Assembly: GCF_902506425.1 (NCBI RefSeq)
Contig: NZ_LR732539.1
Coordinates: 1-64,000 of the forward strand
Reading direction: 5' to 3'
Length of the DNA: 64,000 nucleotides
Source: Novosphingobium sp. 9U
Lineage (GTDB): Bacteria; Pseudomonadota; Alphaproteobacteria; Sphingomonadales; Sphingomonadaceae
The notes under the pieces were generated by a model. It did not search any database and was not told the DNA's origin. It saw only the letters and a program-made list of their open reading frames with translations. This document shows, piece after piece, positions 17,264 to 25,191 of the stretch. Position numbers and translations under genes: made by a program. Within the stretch, counting starts at the first letter, position 1; every line of letters begins with the position of its first letter.

Positions 17264-18117
17264 CCCTTGAAACCACGCTTGCTCCCGTGCGCGATACCTC
17301 CCACGCCTTGCGCGAGACACGCCTGTACGACCGATATCGCGACGCCCTCGAGGTGCCGATCGCATGGAACGAGACGCTCGACACGATCGTCTCGCACCGA
17401 TCCGTCCGCGCCTATCTGCCTGACGCCGTGCCCGATGGTACCGTCGAGTTGCTGGTGGCCGCGGCGCAGTCTGCGGCGAGTTCCTCGAACCTCCAGCCAT
17501 GGAGCGTCATTGCGGTCGAGGATCCCGCACGCAAGGCACGCCTCGCTGCACTGGCGGGCAATCAGAAGCAGATCCTGCAGGCTCCGCTGTTCCTGCTGTG
17601 GATCGTGGATCACGAGCGGCTGCATGAAGTCGGCGACAGGGTCGGCACTCCGGCCCGAGCGCTGCATTTTCTTGAAAGCTTCCTGCTGGGCGCCGTGGAC
17701 ACCTCGCTGGCGGCGCAGAACGCCGTGGTGGCGCTGGAAGCGATCGGCCTGGGCAGCTGCTACATCGGCGGCATCCGCAACAAGCCTGCGGAAGTGGCCG
17801 CCGAGCTCGGCCTGCCGCCTCATGCTTTTGCGCTGTTCGGTCTGACCGTCGGCCATCCCGATCCCGTGGCGCCTGCCTCCGTTAAGCCGCGTCTGCCGCA
17901 AGAGGCCGTGCTGTTCCGCGAGCGATATGGCGCGCAGCGCAGCGCCGAGCCGATCGCTGCCTACGATGTGCGACTGCGTAGCTTCCAACGCGAGCAAGGC
18001 ATGATCGAACGCGACTGGTCCGAACAGGCCAGCCAGCGCGTGCGCGGCGCGGACTCGCTCGCGGGCCGAGACGTGCTGCGCCAGGTCCTGAACGGCCTTG
18101 GGTTCCGGCTCGATTGA
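17260..18117 (+). CDS. Nitroreductase-family NAD(P)H:flavin oxidoreductase
   Basis: A 285-residue protein of the NfsA-like branch of the nitroreductase family. FMN-binding and fold markers are HRSVRAYLPDAVPDGTVELLVAAAQSAASSSNLQPWSV (split: the R-x-x-R-x-Y and SSNLQPWS elements), the long helix around AAQNAVVALEAIGLGSCYIGGIRN and the C-terminal FGLTVGHPDP. It overlaps the SsuB-like gene and precedes the SsuD-like monooxygenase by 44 bases. SsuD enzymes need reduced FMN from a partner, usually SsuE, which is absent here, so this flavoprotein is the best candidate to supply it. That role is inference; nitro- or quinone reduction is the alternative. Confidence 0.85.
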   Translation: MTLETTLAPVRDTSHALRETRLYDRYRDALEVPIAWNETLDTIVSHRSVRAYLPDAVPDGTVELLVAAAQSAASSSNLQPWSVIAVEDPARKARLAALAGNQKQILQAPLFLLWIVDHERLHEVGDRVGTPARALHFLESFLLGAVDTSLAAQNAVVALEAIGLGSCYIGGIRNKPAEVAAELGLPPHAFALFGLTVGHPDPVAPASVKPRLPQEAVLFRERYGAQRSAEPIAAYDVRLRSFQREQGMIERDWSEQASQRVRGADSLAGRDVLRQVLNGLGFRLD

Positions 18118-18161
18118 CGCCGCCTCTCCACCCGACATTCATGTAATTTCTGGAGTTTACC

Positions 18162-19277
18162 ATGCCTTCATCGTCCGAATTCCTCTGGTACATCCCCAAC
18201 CAGGTAGAGGGTGGTCATCGCGGCGACGTCAGCGACGGCAATCCGTCGAGCCTCGAGACGCTGACCGAGCACGCCGAGGCGCTGGAGCGGCACGGCTGGC
18301 GGGGCGCGCTGATCGGGACGGGGTGGGGCCGGCCGGACACCTTCACTGTCGCCGCAGCACTTGCCGCCCGAACCAAGACGTTCGAGCCCCTGATCGCCAT
18401 TCGTCCGGGCTATTGGCGACCGGCGAACTTCGCTTCTGCCGCGGCGACTCTCGACGAGCTCACCGGCGGCCGCGTGCGCATCAACATCGTCTCCGGGCAG
18501 GACAACCTGGCCGCGTATGGCGACAGCGAGGGCGATCAGGCCCACCGCTATGGCCGGACCAAGGACTTCATGCGCCTGATACGCAGGCTCTGGACCGAGA
18601 CCGACGTCACGTTCGAAAGCGAGCACTTCCGCGTTGCCGGCTCGACAGTCACGCCGCGGATCACGCCACGGGGAGAGCGTCTGCACCCCAGACTGTACTT
18701 CGGCGGCGCATCGGAAGCTGCCGAACGCGTAGCGGCGACCGAGGCGGACGTGCAGCTGTTCTGGGGTGAGCCGCTGGACGGCGTGGCCGACCGGATCGCG
18801 CGCCTCAAGCGCCTCAGCCGCGACCTGGATCGTGACCTGCCGCCGCTCGAGTTCGGCCTGCGCATCACCACACTGGTTCGCGATACGACCGAGCAGGCCT
18901 GGACCGACGCCGAGGCGAAAGTGGACGAGATGGCAGCGCGGCAGAGCGGGACGGATCAGCATCGCACGACCGCGGCGGTCGGCCAGCAACGCCTGCTCGA
19001 CCTGCAAGCGCGCGGCGACGTTCTCGACGACAACCTCTACACCGCGCCCGGTCGCTATGGTGGCGGCGGCGCCGGGACGACGTGGCTCGTCGGATCAGCC
19101 GCGGACGTCGCGAACTCGCTGCGCAAGTATCGGGATCTCGGCGTCACGCATTTCGTACTGTCGGACACGCCGTATCTATCGGAGATTGCGCGGCAGGGTG
19201 ATCAATTGCTGCCGCTCTTGCGCGACGAGCCTGCTTCGGCTGCGGAACCGGTCTCGCAGTCACATGTGGCCGCGTGA
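18162..19277 (+). CDS. ssuD: LLM class flavin-dependent alkanesulfonate monooxygenase, SsuD-like
   Basis: A 371-residue member of the bacterial luciferase-like family, close in length to SsuD (about 380). Family features visible include IAIRPGYWRPANFASAAATL, LDELTGGRVRINIVSGQDN, YGRTKDFMRLIRRLW, LYFGGASEAAERVA, FWGEP and LVGSAADVANSLRKYRDLGV. Such enzymes use FMNH2 and oxygen to split the C-S bond of alkanesulfonates, giving an aldehyde and sulfite, so the cell gains sulfur. It closes the operon that begins with the aldo/keto reductase. Its substrate could also be a sulfone or another organosulfur compound. Confidence 0.9.
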   Translation: MPSSSEFLWYIPNQVEGGHRGDVSDGNPSSLETLTEHAEALERHGWRGALIGTGWGRPDTFTVAAALAARTKTFEPLIAIRPGYWRPANFASAAATLDELTGGRVRINIVSGQDNLAAYGDSEGDQAHRYGRTKDFMRLIRRLWTETDVTFESEHFRVAGSTVTPRITPRGERLHPRLYFGGASEAAERVAATEADVQLFWGEPLDGVADRIARLKRLSRDLDRDLPPLEFGLRITTLVRDTTEQAWTDAEAKVDEMAARQSGTDQHRTTAAVGQQRLLDLQARGDVLDDNLYTAPGRYGGGGAGTTWLVGSAADVANSLRKYRDLGVTHFVLSDTPYLSEIARQGDQLLPLLRDEPASAAEPVSQSHVAA

Positions 19278-19326
19278 TAGCGAACGCTTGTCGAACGGAA
19301 CCGCCCTCAGGGATTTTCGGAGGCCC

Positions 19327-19398
19327 GGGATCCATCTCCTGACGTAGCGTAACAGGAACCACCTGGAGATGGATTCCCGCTTTCGCTGGGATGACAAA
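19327..19398. repeat. Imperfect palindromic intergenic repeat
   Basis: GGGATCCATCTCC (19327-19339) and GGAGATGGATTCCC (19365-19378) form near-complementary arms with one extra T on the right. They are followed by GCTTTCGCTGGGATGACA, a wording I recognise from dispersed sphingomonad intergenic repeats. It lies between the SsuD-like gene and the convergent DUF2945 gene and could help end transcription. Confidence 0.5.
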
Positions 19399-19410
19399 GG
19401 TGGGCCGCGC

Positions 19411-19623
19411 TTAAGACTTCTTGCGCAGCTCGTCAGGCTTGTGCGCCGCTTCCTTGCCGGACTTGGCACTCTTCACTAGGTATTCCGGGTTGTCCTTAGA
19501 TGCCGCGACCTTGTGCTTCTTGATGTAGGTTTCGCTGGTCAGTTTCTTCTCCACGGTGCCGTGGGTCTTACCTTGGCTCGTGTCCCACTCGACCTTGTCG
19601 CCCTTCTTCAGTGTCTTCGTCAT
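19411..19623 (-). CDS. DUF2945 (hypervirulence-associated TUDOR-like) small protein
   Basis: A 70-residue basic protein starting at the ATG at 19621-19623 behind GAGG. The sequence TLKKGDKVEWDTSQGKTHGTVEKKLT followed by VAASKDNPEYLVKSAKSGKEAAHKPDELRKK is the DUF2945 pattern, a single SH3/TUDOR-like barrel. The function in bacteria is unknown. It lies eight bases downstream of a DUF3140 gene on the same strand, a pairing that suggests a shared role, perhaps nucleic-acid related or stress related. Confidence 0.8.
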   Translation of the reverse strand: MTKTLKKGDKVEWDTSQGKTHGTVEKKLTSETYIKKHKVAASKDNPEYLVKSAKSGKEAAHKPDELRKKS

Positions 19624-19631
19624 GTTACGCC

Positions 19632-19997
19632 TCACTTCTTGAGGGGATCGTGTCCCCAGTTCATCAGGGAATAGCGCCAGCGCGAGTGCTCGATGTCGTC
19701 AGCCGGGCCGCCTTGCGCCAAGTGGCGATGCACATAGCCGACGACCTTGCGCATGTGCTCCAGGTCGGCAGTCGACAGTTCCGCCTTCTTCTTGTGCTTG
19801 ATCGCAACGATCTTCCGGCCCGAGTCATGGCCGACCGACTCCTTGCCGCCTCCAGGCGTGAAGCCGACAGCCTTGCTATCTTCCGACTTCAGCCAGCTCT
19901 CGAGCTCCGAAGGCGTCATGTTGACCGCGTCTGCGAAGTCCTTGGCGATAGCGTCGCGGTCCAGTTCCGCTGTGGCGTCATGCTTGGCGTTGCTCAT
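19632..19997 (-). CDS. DUF3140 family protein
   Basis: A 121-residue soluble protein starting at the ATG at 19995-19997 with AGAGG upstream. It carries the short DUF3140 pattern: FADAVNMTPSELESWLKSEDSKAVG, SVGHDSGRKIVAIKHKKKAELSTADLEHMRKVVGYVHRHLAQ and SRWRYSLMNWGHDPLK. This family is often annotated as DNA-binding, without strong proof. It is highly charged, has no signal peptide and is co-oriented with the DUF2945 gene. No enzymatic motif is visible. Confidence 0.8.
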   Translation of the reverse strand: MSNAKHDATAELDRDAIAKDFADAVNMTPSELESWLKSEDSKAVGFTPGGGKESVGHDSGRKIVAIKHKKKAELSTADLEHMRKVVGYVHRHLAQGGPADDIEHSRWRYSLMNWGHDPLKK

Positions 19998-20141
19998 GCT
20001 GGACCTCTCATGTTTCAAGGGATGAACAGAGCTCACGGCGTGCAAGTTCCGGTGCTGCCCCAAGGGTCACGCTGTCGTCCAGATCGGTCCCGCCCCAACC
20101 GCAGCCGTTCATTCAGCGTTAATGTTTACAAGCGTAGTCGA

Positions 20142-20153
20142 TTACATGTGTAA
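20142..20153. promoter_or_regulatory. Palindrome resembling a BlaI/MecI operator
   Basis: TTACATGTGTAA is a perfect palindrome with TTACA/TGTAA arms, 17 bases upstream of the GTG start of the BlaI-type repressor gene. A second partial site, GTTTACA, lies at 20124-20130. BlaI-type repressors bind dyads containing TACA/TGTA, so this is a likely autoregulatory operator. Confidence 0.6.
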
Positions 20154-20170
20154 ACGAGCGAGGCTATAGC

Positions 20171-20557
20171 GTGGCGGACGTATCCGAGCAGCCCGATCGC
20201 ATCTCCGACGCCGAGCATGCGGTCATGGAAGCACTGTGGCAGCGCGCACCTTTGACTGCATCTGAAGTGTGCGACAAGGTCTGCGATCATCGCGGCTGGA
20301 GCCTCGCCACCGTCAAGACGCTACTGTCGCGGCTGGTGACCAAGCAAGCGGTGAGCGCTGAGCCTGACGGCAAGCGCTTTCTCTATTCGCCCCGCATCGC
20401 GCGTGAATCCTACGTTGGAACCGAAAGCCGGCGCCTCGTCGATCGCCTGTTCGGCGGGCGCGCCGCTCCCTTGTTCGCGCATCTCGCCGATGCGGACGCA
20501 CTTACTCAAGCCGATATCGCCGAGATCGAGGCCCTCTTGCAGGAGCTCAAGTCATGA
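20171..20557 (+). CDS. BlaI/MecI/CopY family transcriptional repressor
   Basis: A 128-residue winged-helix repressor beginning with a GTG (VADVSEQPDRISDAEHAVMEALWQRAPLT). The DNA-binding region TASEVCDKVCDHRGWSLATVKTLLSRLVTKQAV is highly typical of the Penicillinase_R family, followed by a dimerisation helix set (SRRLVDRLFGG, ADIAEIEALLQELKS). BlaI-type proteins dimerise on palindromic operators and are inactivated by cleavage through a BlaR1-type M56 protease. The next gene encodes such a protease and overlaps this one by ATGA. A likely operator is located just upstream. Confidence 0.93.
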   Translation: MADVSEQPDRISDAEHAVMEALWQRAPLTASEVCDKVCDHRGWSLATVKTLLSRLVTKQAVSAEPDGKRFLYSPRIARESYVGTESRRLVDRLFGGRAAPLFAHLADADALTQADIAEIEALLQELKS

Positions 20558-22212
20558 TCGCATGGTTGACCGACACTCTTGTGATGACCGGTGCCCTGAT
20601 GGCGCTGATCCTTCTGGTGCGACGTCCGGTAGGGCGTTGGTTCGGCCCCGGCGCGGCCTACGCGCTGTGGGCTTTGCCGATGATCCGCATGCTGTTGCCG
20701 CCGCTGGTCCTGCCGCAGAGCCTGGCCGTGGCGCGCGTGACGCAAACTTGGGCGCCGCCGGTAGAGACCGGCGTGGGTGTCGCGCCTGCTGCTTACGTCT
20801 ACGCTCCCACAGGCGCGACACCCATTGAGAGCGTGGGACTCATGGACTTGCCTTGGGCGACGATCCTGGTCTCGGTTTGGCTCGCTGGAGCCGTCGTGTT
20901 CCTGATCCACCGCTTTGCGTCCTACCACGCGATGCGCCGTGAGCTGCTGCGCGATGCCCGGGTCATCGGACACTCGGACGCCGTGCGCATCGTCGAGAGC
21001 TCGGCAGTGACTGCACCCGTGGCGTTCGGAGTGTTCGACCGGGTTGTGGCGCTGCCGCGCGGGTTCCTGGCCGACGCGGACTCCGACGCTTCCGATTTCG
21101 CGATCACGCATGAGCTGGAGCATCACGCTGGCAACGACCTCATCGCGAACATCGCCGTGCAGCCGCTGTTCGCGCTCCACTGGTTCAACCCTCTGGCATG
21201 GGCGGCCTGGCGGGCCTTGCGCAGCGACCAGGAGGCTGCCTGCGATGCGCGGGTCATGGCCGGCCGCACCCGGCGCGAGCGTGAGCGCTATGGGCGGCTG
21301 ATCGCCTCGTTCGCCGCGAACTCGCGCTTCGCACTGGCTGCGCCGATGGCGGGGCCGCTCACGGGCGACAAGCCGATCATCCATCGGCTCAAGGCTCTGG
21401 TGCGCAACGATGTGCCGGAACGCCACCGCTTGCTCGGGCGCAGCCTGTTCGCAGTCTCGATCGTCGCCGTGCCTTTGACCGCCTCGGTGACCTATGCAGC
21501 GCAGGAGGCGGAAGACTCCGTGCTGGAGCCGGCTGTTCCCGCCTCGGCGGTGGACCCTCAGGCGTTCGTCGCGCCGGTGACGCCACAAGCCGGAGTGACC
21601 GAACGTACCGCCTCTACCCAGGGCGACGAGGGTCGGCACCGCTGGGTGCAGCAAGAGGCCGTCACCCGGGACGGCACGACCGTTCACGTCACGTCGCATC
21701 GCCCGCTCTCCGAGCAGGAGCTGGAGCGCACCATCGAGAACTCTCGCCGCGTCGAAGCCGACGCCGCAAGGGTCGAGCGCGAGGCAGAGCGGTTCAGCCG
21801 GCAAGCCGAACGTGATGCCGCCCGCGCGGAACGCGATGCTGAGAGGCAAACTCGCGTGGCGCTGGCACAGGCTCCCAAGGTCATGCAGTCGGTGTCGGCG
21901 GACGGCAAAGTGCAAACGCTGCGGATCGTCACGCCGGCGCGTCCTGGCCGGCCGCAGTTCACGCGCACCATGGTGATCGATGGCAACTGCCCGGCTGGCC
22001 AACAACGCTACGCACGCGCCGAGGCCGATGGCGCCGTCGCAGAGTCGCACGTGTGCACCGGGGCGCCCGATACCTCACGCCATGTCGCGATCGCCCTGCG
22101 CCAGGCTCGCGCCTCCGTGGCAGCGAACCCGCACATCTCGGCGGAGGTCCGCAGCGAAATCCTCAGAGACATGGACGAGGAGATCGCCGGAGCCATGCAC
22201 GAGCACGACTAG
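20554..22212 (+). CDS. M56 family membrane metallopeptidase (BlaR1-like)
   Basis: A 552-residue protein with N-terminal membrane helices (LTDTLVMTGALMALILLVRR, LPWATILVSVWLAGAVVFLI) and a zinc protease centre HELEHH in FAITHELEHHAGNDLI, followed by SDQEAACDARVM, both characteristic of peptidase family M56. A further membrane segment (SLFAVSIVAVPLTASVTYA) leads to a C-terminal part that is not a penicillin-binding domain. It holds an acidic/Arg-rich predicted coiled coil (about residues 385-430) and a C-terminal region ending DMDEEIAGAMHEHD. It should sense something outside the cytoplasm and inactivate the BlaI-type repressor. The signal is unknown. Confidence 0.9.
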   Translation: MIAWLTDTLVMTGALMALILLVRRPVGRWFGPGAAYALWALPMIRMLLPPLVLPQSLAVARVTQTWAPPVETGVGVAPAAYVYAPTGATPIESVGLMDLPWATILVSVWLAGAVVFLIHRFASYHAMRRELLRDARVIGHSDAVRIVESSAVTAPVAFGVFDRVVALPRGFLADADSDASDFAITHELEHHAGNDLIANIAVQPLFALHWFNPLAWAAWRALRSDQEAACDARVMAGRTRRERERYGRLIASFAANSRFALAAPMAGPLTGDKPIIHRLKALVRNDVPERHRLLGRSLFAVSIVAVPLTASVTYAAQEAEDSVLEPAVPASAVDPQAFVAPVTPQAGVTERTASTQGDEGRHRWVQQEAVTRDGTTVHVTSHRPLSEQELERTIENSRRVEADAARVEREAERFSRQAERDAARAERDAERQTRVALAQAPKVMQSVSADGKVQTLRIVTPARPGRPQFTRTMVIDGNCPAGQQRYARAEADGAVAESHVCTGAPDTSRHVAIALRQARASVAANPHISAEVRSEILRDMDEEIAGAMHEHD

Positions 22213-22224
22213 GCGCCTCGATCG

Positions 22225-23373
22225 CTAGCGCCAGCGGAGCCGGTCTTCGGTGAGCTGATTGACGCTGGTGACGCCCATCAGCCGCATCCCGCGCTCGATC
22301 TCGTCCTTGAGCAGGGCAATGGCGCGTTCGACGCCTTCCTGGCCGGCCGCTGCCAGCGCATAGAGGTAAAGCCGCCCGCCCGAGGCGCAATCCGCGCCGG
22401 CACACAGCGCCTTGAGCACGTGGGTGCCGCGGCGAATTCCACCGTCGCAGATGATCTCTATCTCACCGCCGACCGCATCGACGATCTCGCGCACTTGATC
22501 GAAGGGCGATCGGCTGCCGTCCAGCTGCCGGCCGCCGTGGTTGGAGATCATGATGGCATCGGCGCCGATCTCCACGGCGCGGCGCGCGTCGGCCGCGCTC
22601 ATCACGCCCTTCAGGCAGAAGGTGCCGCCCCACTCGTTGCGGATCTGCTCGGCGGTCTGCCAGGTCATGGAGCTGTCGAGCATGGTGTTGAAGTAGCCTG
22701 CGATCGAGACCGCTTCGCCGCTGCCGGTGCTGACGTGGGTGTCGAGATTGGGCAGGGCGAACTTCTCCCGCAGTAGGTAGTCCAGCGCCCAGCGCGGCTT
22801 GGCCGCGTAGGACAGTGCCGAGGAGGGCGTGAAGCGTGGCGGCGAGGTGAAGCCGCTGCGCGCGCACCGCTCGCGCTTGCCTGAGACGATGGTGTCGACC
22901 GTCAGGGCGATCGCGTCGAACTTGGCCGCCTGGCAGCGCTGGATCATCGAGGCGTTCAGCCCCTTGTCTTTGTGAACGTAGAGCTGGAACATCTTGGGGG
23001 TGGAGACCAGCGCGCCGATCTCTTCGATGGAGACGGTCGCCAGGCTGGAAATGCCGAACCACAGCCCGAACTTCTCCGCCGCCTTGGCGACCGCGCGCTC
23101 GCCTTGCCAGTGGAAGACGCGCTGCAAAGCCGTGGGAGACAGGATCAGGGGCAGGGCGCTGCGGCGACCCATGATGGTGACGGAGGTATCGATCTCCGCC
23201 ACGCCGGCGAGCACGTCTGGCACAAGGTCGGCATCGTCGAAGGCGGCGGTGTTGCGCAGCTTGGTGATTTCATCGTCCGCAGCCCCGTCGATATAGTCGA
23301 ACACCGGCCAGGGCAGGCGCTGCTGGGCAAGCTTACGGAAGTCGGCGATGTTGTGACAATCGGTCAGGCGCAT
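22225..23373 (-). CDS. FMN-dependent alpha-hydroxy acid oxidase/dehydrogenase (LldD-like)
   Basis: A 382-residue enzyme of the L-lactate dehydrogenase/glycolate oxidase/mandelate dehydrogenase family. The N-terminal DYIDGAADDEITKLRNTAAF, the FMN-barrel strands (PLILSPTALQRVFHWQGE, LYVHKDKGL, ALTVDTIVSGKRERCARSGF), the catalytic His in ISNHGGRQLDGSRSP and the phosphate-binding end (IICDGGIRRGTHVLKALCAGAD) are all present. It oxidises a 2-hydroxyacid to a 2-oxoacid and passes electrons to the quinone pool or oxygen. It is convergent with the M56 gene only 12 bases away and has no operon partner that would give the substrate. Confidence 0.92.
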   Translation of the reverse strand: MRLTDCHNIADFRKLAQQRLPWPVFDYIDGAADDEITKLRNTAAFDDADLVPDVLAGVAEIDTSVTIMGRRSALPLILSPTALQRVFHWQGERAVAKAAEKFGLWFGISSLATVSIEEIGALVSTPKMFQLYVHKDKGLNASMIQRCQAAKFDAIALTVDTIVSGKRERCARSGFTSPPRFTPSSALSYAAKPRWALDYLLREKFALPNLDTHVSTGSGEAVSIAGYFNTMLDSSMTWQTAEQIRNEWGGTFCLKGVMSAADARRAVEIGADAIMISNHGGRQLDGSRSPFDQVREIVDAVGGEIEIICDGGIRRGTHVLKALCAGADCASGGRLYLYALAAAGQEGVERAIALLKDEIERGMRLMGVTSVNQLTEDRLRWR

Positions 23374-23420
23374 GGCGCGGGTCTAAACTGCTGTGAGCGC
23401 CTGGCGCAATCGTGTCGGCT

Positions 23421-24080
23421 CTACTTAGTCGGCTGCACGACCGGGTTCGATGTGAACACCGGAGCCGCCTTGCTCTGCGGGGCCGGTGGATCGTTCGTCA
23501 CAGCCGGGTCGGGCGTAATGCGCGCATCCTGCCCGCCACCTTCACTCGCGCGCTTCTCCTGCTCGATATGCTGCGCGACGATCGTCTCGGTCGCGGGCGA
23601 GGCGGGGTAGGGGCAATTGCGGGCGGCGCCCACACCCTTGAGGAAGCCGCGCCGGGCAAGCCCAGCCTGGATTGCGCCGCGAATGGCGCGCTCCTGCCGG
23701 TTGGCACCGGACACCTCCCGGATCAGCGAGCGGAACGGGATGAAAGTGCCGACAGCCCATTGCGCGATGCGGCCCTTGCTCAGCCGCGCCCGCTCGGCTT
23801 GCGGCAAGTCGAGGTCGGGACCCAGGATCGCATCGAGCTCACTGACGGCCGCGCTCAGCTGCTTGCAGGTATCGAGGTTCTGCAGCGCATAGGGGCGCAC
23901 CTCGGCCTCGGCGAGCAGCGCGGGAATCTCTGTACGGCTGAGATTGAGGTCGGTCATCGGCGTCTTGGCGACGTCCACCGCGTCGGGTTCGCGATCGGTG
24001 ATCGGCCTGGGTTCGTCGCGCGCGAGCGCCGGCGAGGCGATCAGCACCGGCACTACCATCGAGATCCACCTAGTCCGCAT
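23421..24080 (-). CDS. Secreted or periplasmic hypothetical protein
   Basis: A 219-residue protein of no family I can name. The ATG at 24078-24080 has GGGAG upstream and gives a good signal peptide (MRTRWISMVVPVLIASPALA) ending before RDEPRPITD. The mature part is helical and basic (PYALQNLDTCKQLSAAVSELDAILGPDL, FIPFRSLIREVSGANRQERAIR, GVGAARNCPYP) and contains two Cys far apart that could form a disulfide. The C-terminal 50 residues are Pro/Ala-rich and probably disordered. The upstream zinc metallopeptidase gene ends 43 bases before it, so they may form a transcription unit. Confidence 0.75.
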   Translation of the reverse strand: MRTRWISMVVPVLIASPALARDEPRPITDREPDAVDVAKTPMTDLNLSRTEIPALLAEAEVRPYALQNLDTCKQLSAAVSELDAILGPDLDLPQAERARLSKGRIAQWAVGTFIPFRSLIREVSGANRQERAIRGAIQAGLARRGFLKGVGAARNCPYPASPATETIVAQHIEQEKRASEGGGQDARITPDPAVTNDPPAPQSKAAPVFTSNPVVQPTK

Positions 24081-24123
24081 TACACTCCCTGGCCGTCGCA
24101 TGTCCTTCAGGTGCAAGCGGCTA

Positions 24124-24990
24124 TCAGCTCTTCAGATCGGCGAAGGTGTCGCAAGACTCGTCATTGCCGGTTTCAAGCCCTCGCTTCAGCCACTGCATAC
24201 GCTGTGCGCTTGAACCGTGGGTGAAGCTTTCGGGCGAGACCTGCTGGCCGGCATTGCGCTGAAGGGTATCGTCGCCGATCGCGCTGGCAGCGTTCAGGCC
24301 TTCCTCCATGTCGCCTGCCTCGATCAAGTCGCGGTGCTGGCCGGCCCAGACGCCGGCATAGCAATCGGCCTGCAGCTCCATCCGCACCTGCAGCGCATTG
24401 GCCTGGCTGCCGCCTGCCTGCTGCTGCGCGCTGTGGACCTGGTCGGCGATGCCGGTGAGCTTCTGGACATGGTGCCCATACTCATGCGCGATCACATAGT
24501 AGCGGGCAAAATCGCCGCCGGCGCCCAGCTGCTTGTCGAGCTGGTCGTAGAAGCTGGTGTCGATGTAGATGCCCTGGTCAGCCGGGCAGTAGAACGGACC
24601 CATCGCGCTTTGTGCAGCGCCGCAGCCCGATCGGGTGCCGCCTTGGTAGAAGTGCAGGATCGGCTGCTCGAAGGTGAGGTTCGCCTTCTGGAACAACGGC
24701 GCCCAGGTGCGATTGAGCGAATCCAGCGCATTGCACGCCTCCGTGGCGTACGCGTTGCGGCTGCAGATGGTGCTCGCGTCGGTACTGGTCGGCTCGCTCT
24801 GCGAAGGCCCGACTTGCTGTGAGCCCTCGATCGCGCCGATCATCTGGCCGGGATCGATCCCGAAGACGACCGCGCCGATGAGCGCGATGACGAGTGTACC
24901 GCAGCCGAGCTTGCCTCCCCCGCCACCCGGAAAGCCCGAGCCACCTTCGGTCACGCGGATGTTGCTTGGATCGAAGGGATTGAGTCTCAC
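24124..24990 (-). CDS. Neutral zinc metallopeptidase (YpfJ family)
   Basis: A 288-residue membrane-anchored protein starting with GTG at 24988-24990. Its cytosolic N-terminus is followed by a Gly-rich stretch and one transmembrane segment (CGTLVIALIGAVVFGI). The domain has the zinc-binding HEYGHHVQ, preceded by the characteristic YCPADQGIYIDTSFYDQL and followed by RMELQADCYAGVWAG, which supplies the third ligand Glu. Typical family features such as SPESFTHGSSAQRMQWLKRG are seen at the end. The physiological substrate of YpfJ proteins is unknown. It lies upstream of the secreted hypothetical protein on the same strand. Confidence 0.93.
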   Translation of the reverse strand: MRLNPFDPSNIRVTEGGSGFPGGGGGKLGCGTLVIALIGAVVFGIDPGQMIGAIEGSQQVGPSQSEPTSTDASTICSRNAYATEACNALDSLNRTWAPLFQKANLTFEQPILHFYQGGTRSGCGAAQSAMGPFYCPADQGIYIDTSFYDQLDKQLGAGGDFARYYVIAHEYGHHVQKLTGIADQVHSAQQQAGGSQANALQVRMELQADCYAGVWAGQHRDLIEAGDMEEGLNAASAIGDDTLQRNAGQQVSPESFTHGSSAQRMQWLKRGLETGNDESCDTFADLKS

Positions 24991-25191
24991 GCTGGTACTG
25001 CCTCTCGGTTGCTCGTTGCGTGCGGCGCGCGTCGGTCAAAGCTCCACCGGCTCGCTTTGTTCCCTGCAATGAGCACTGCTGAACACATCGTGCGGCTTTG
25101 ATGCATCTGCTCGGGTTTTTCTGTCACTTGGCCTTGATTTCTACCCGGTTAATCGTCCTAGTCTGCGCCGGTCGAACCCACATTGGACTGC

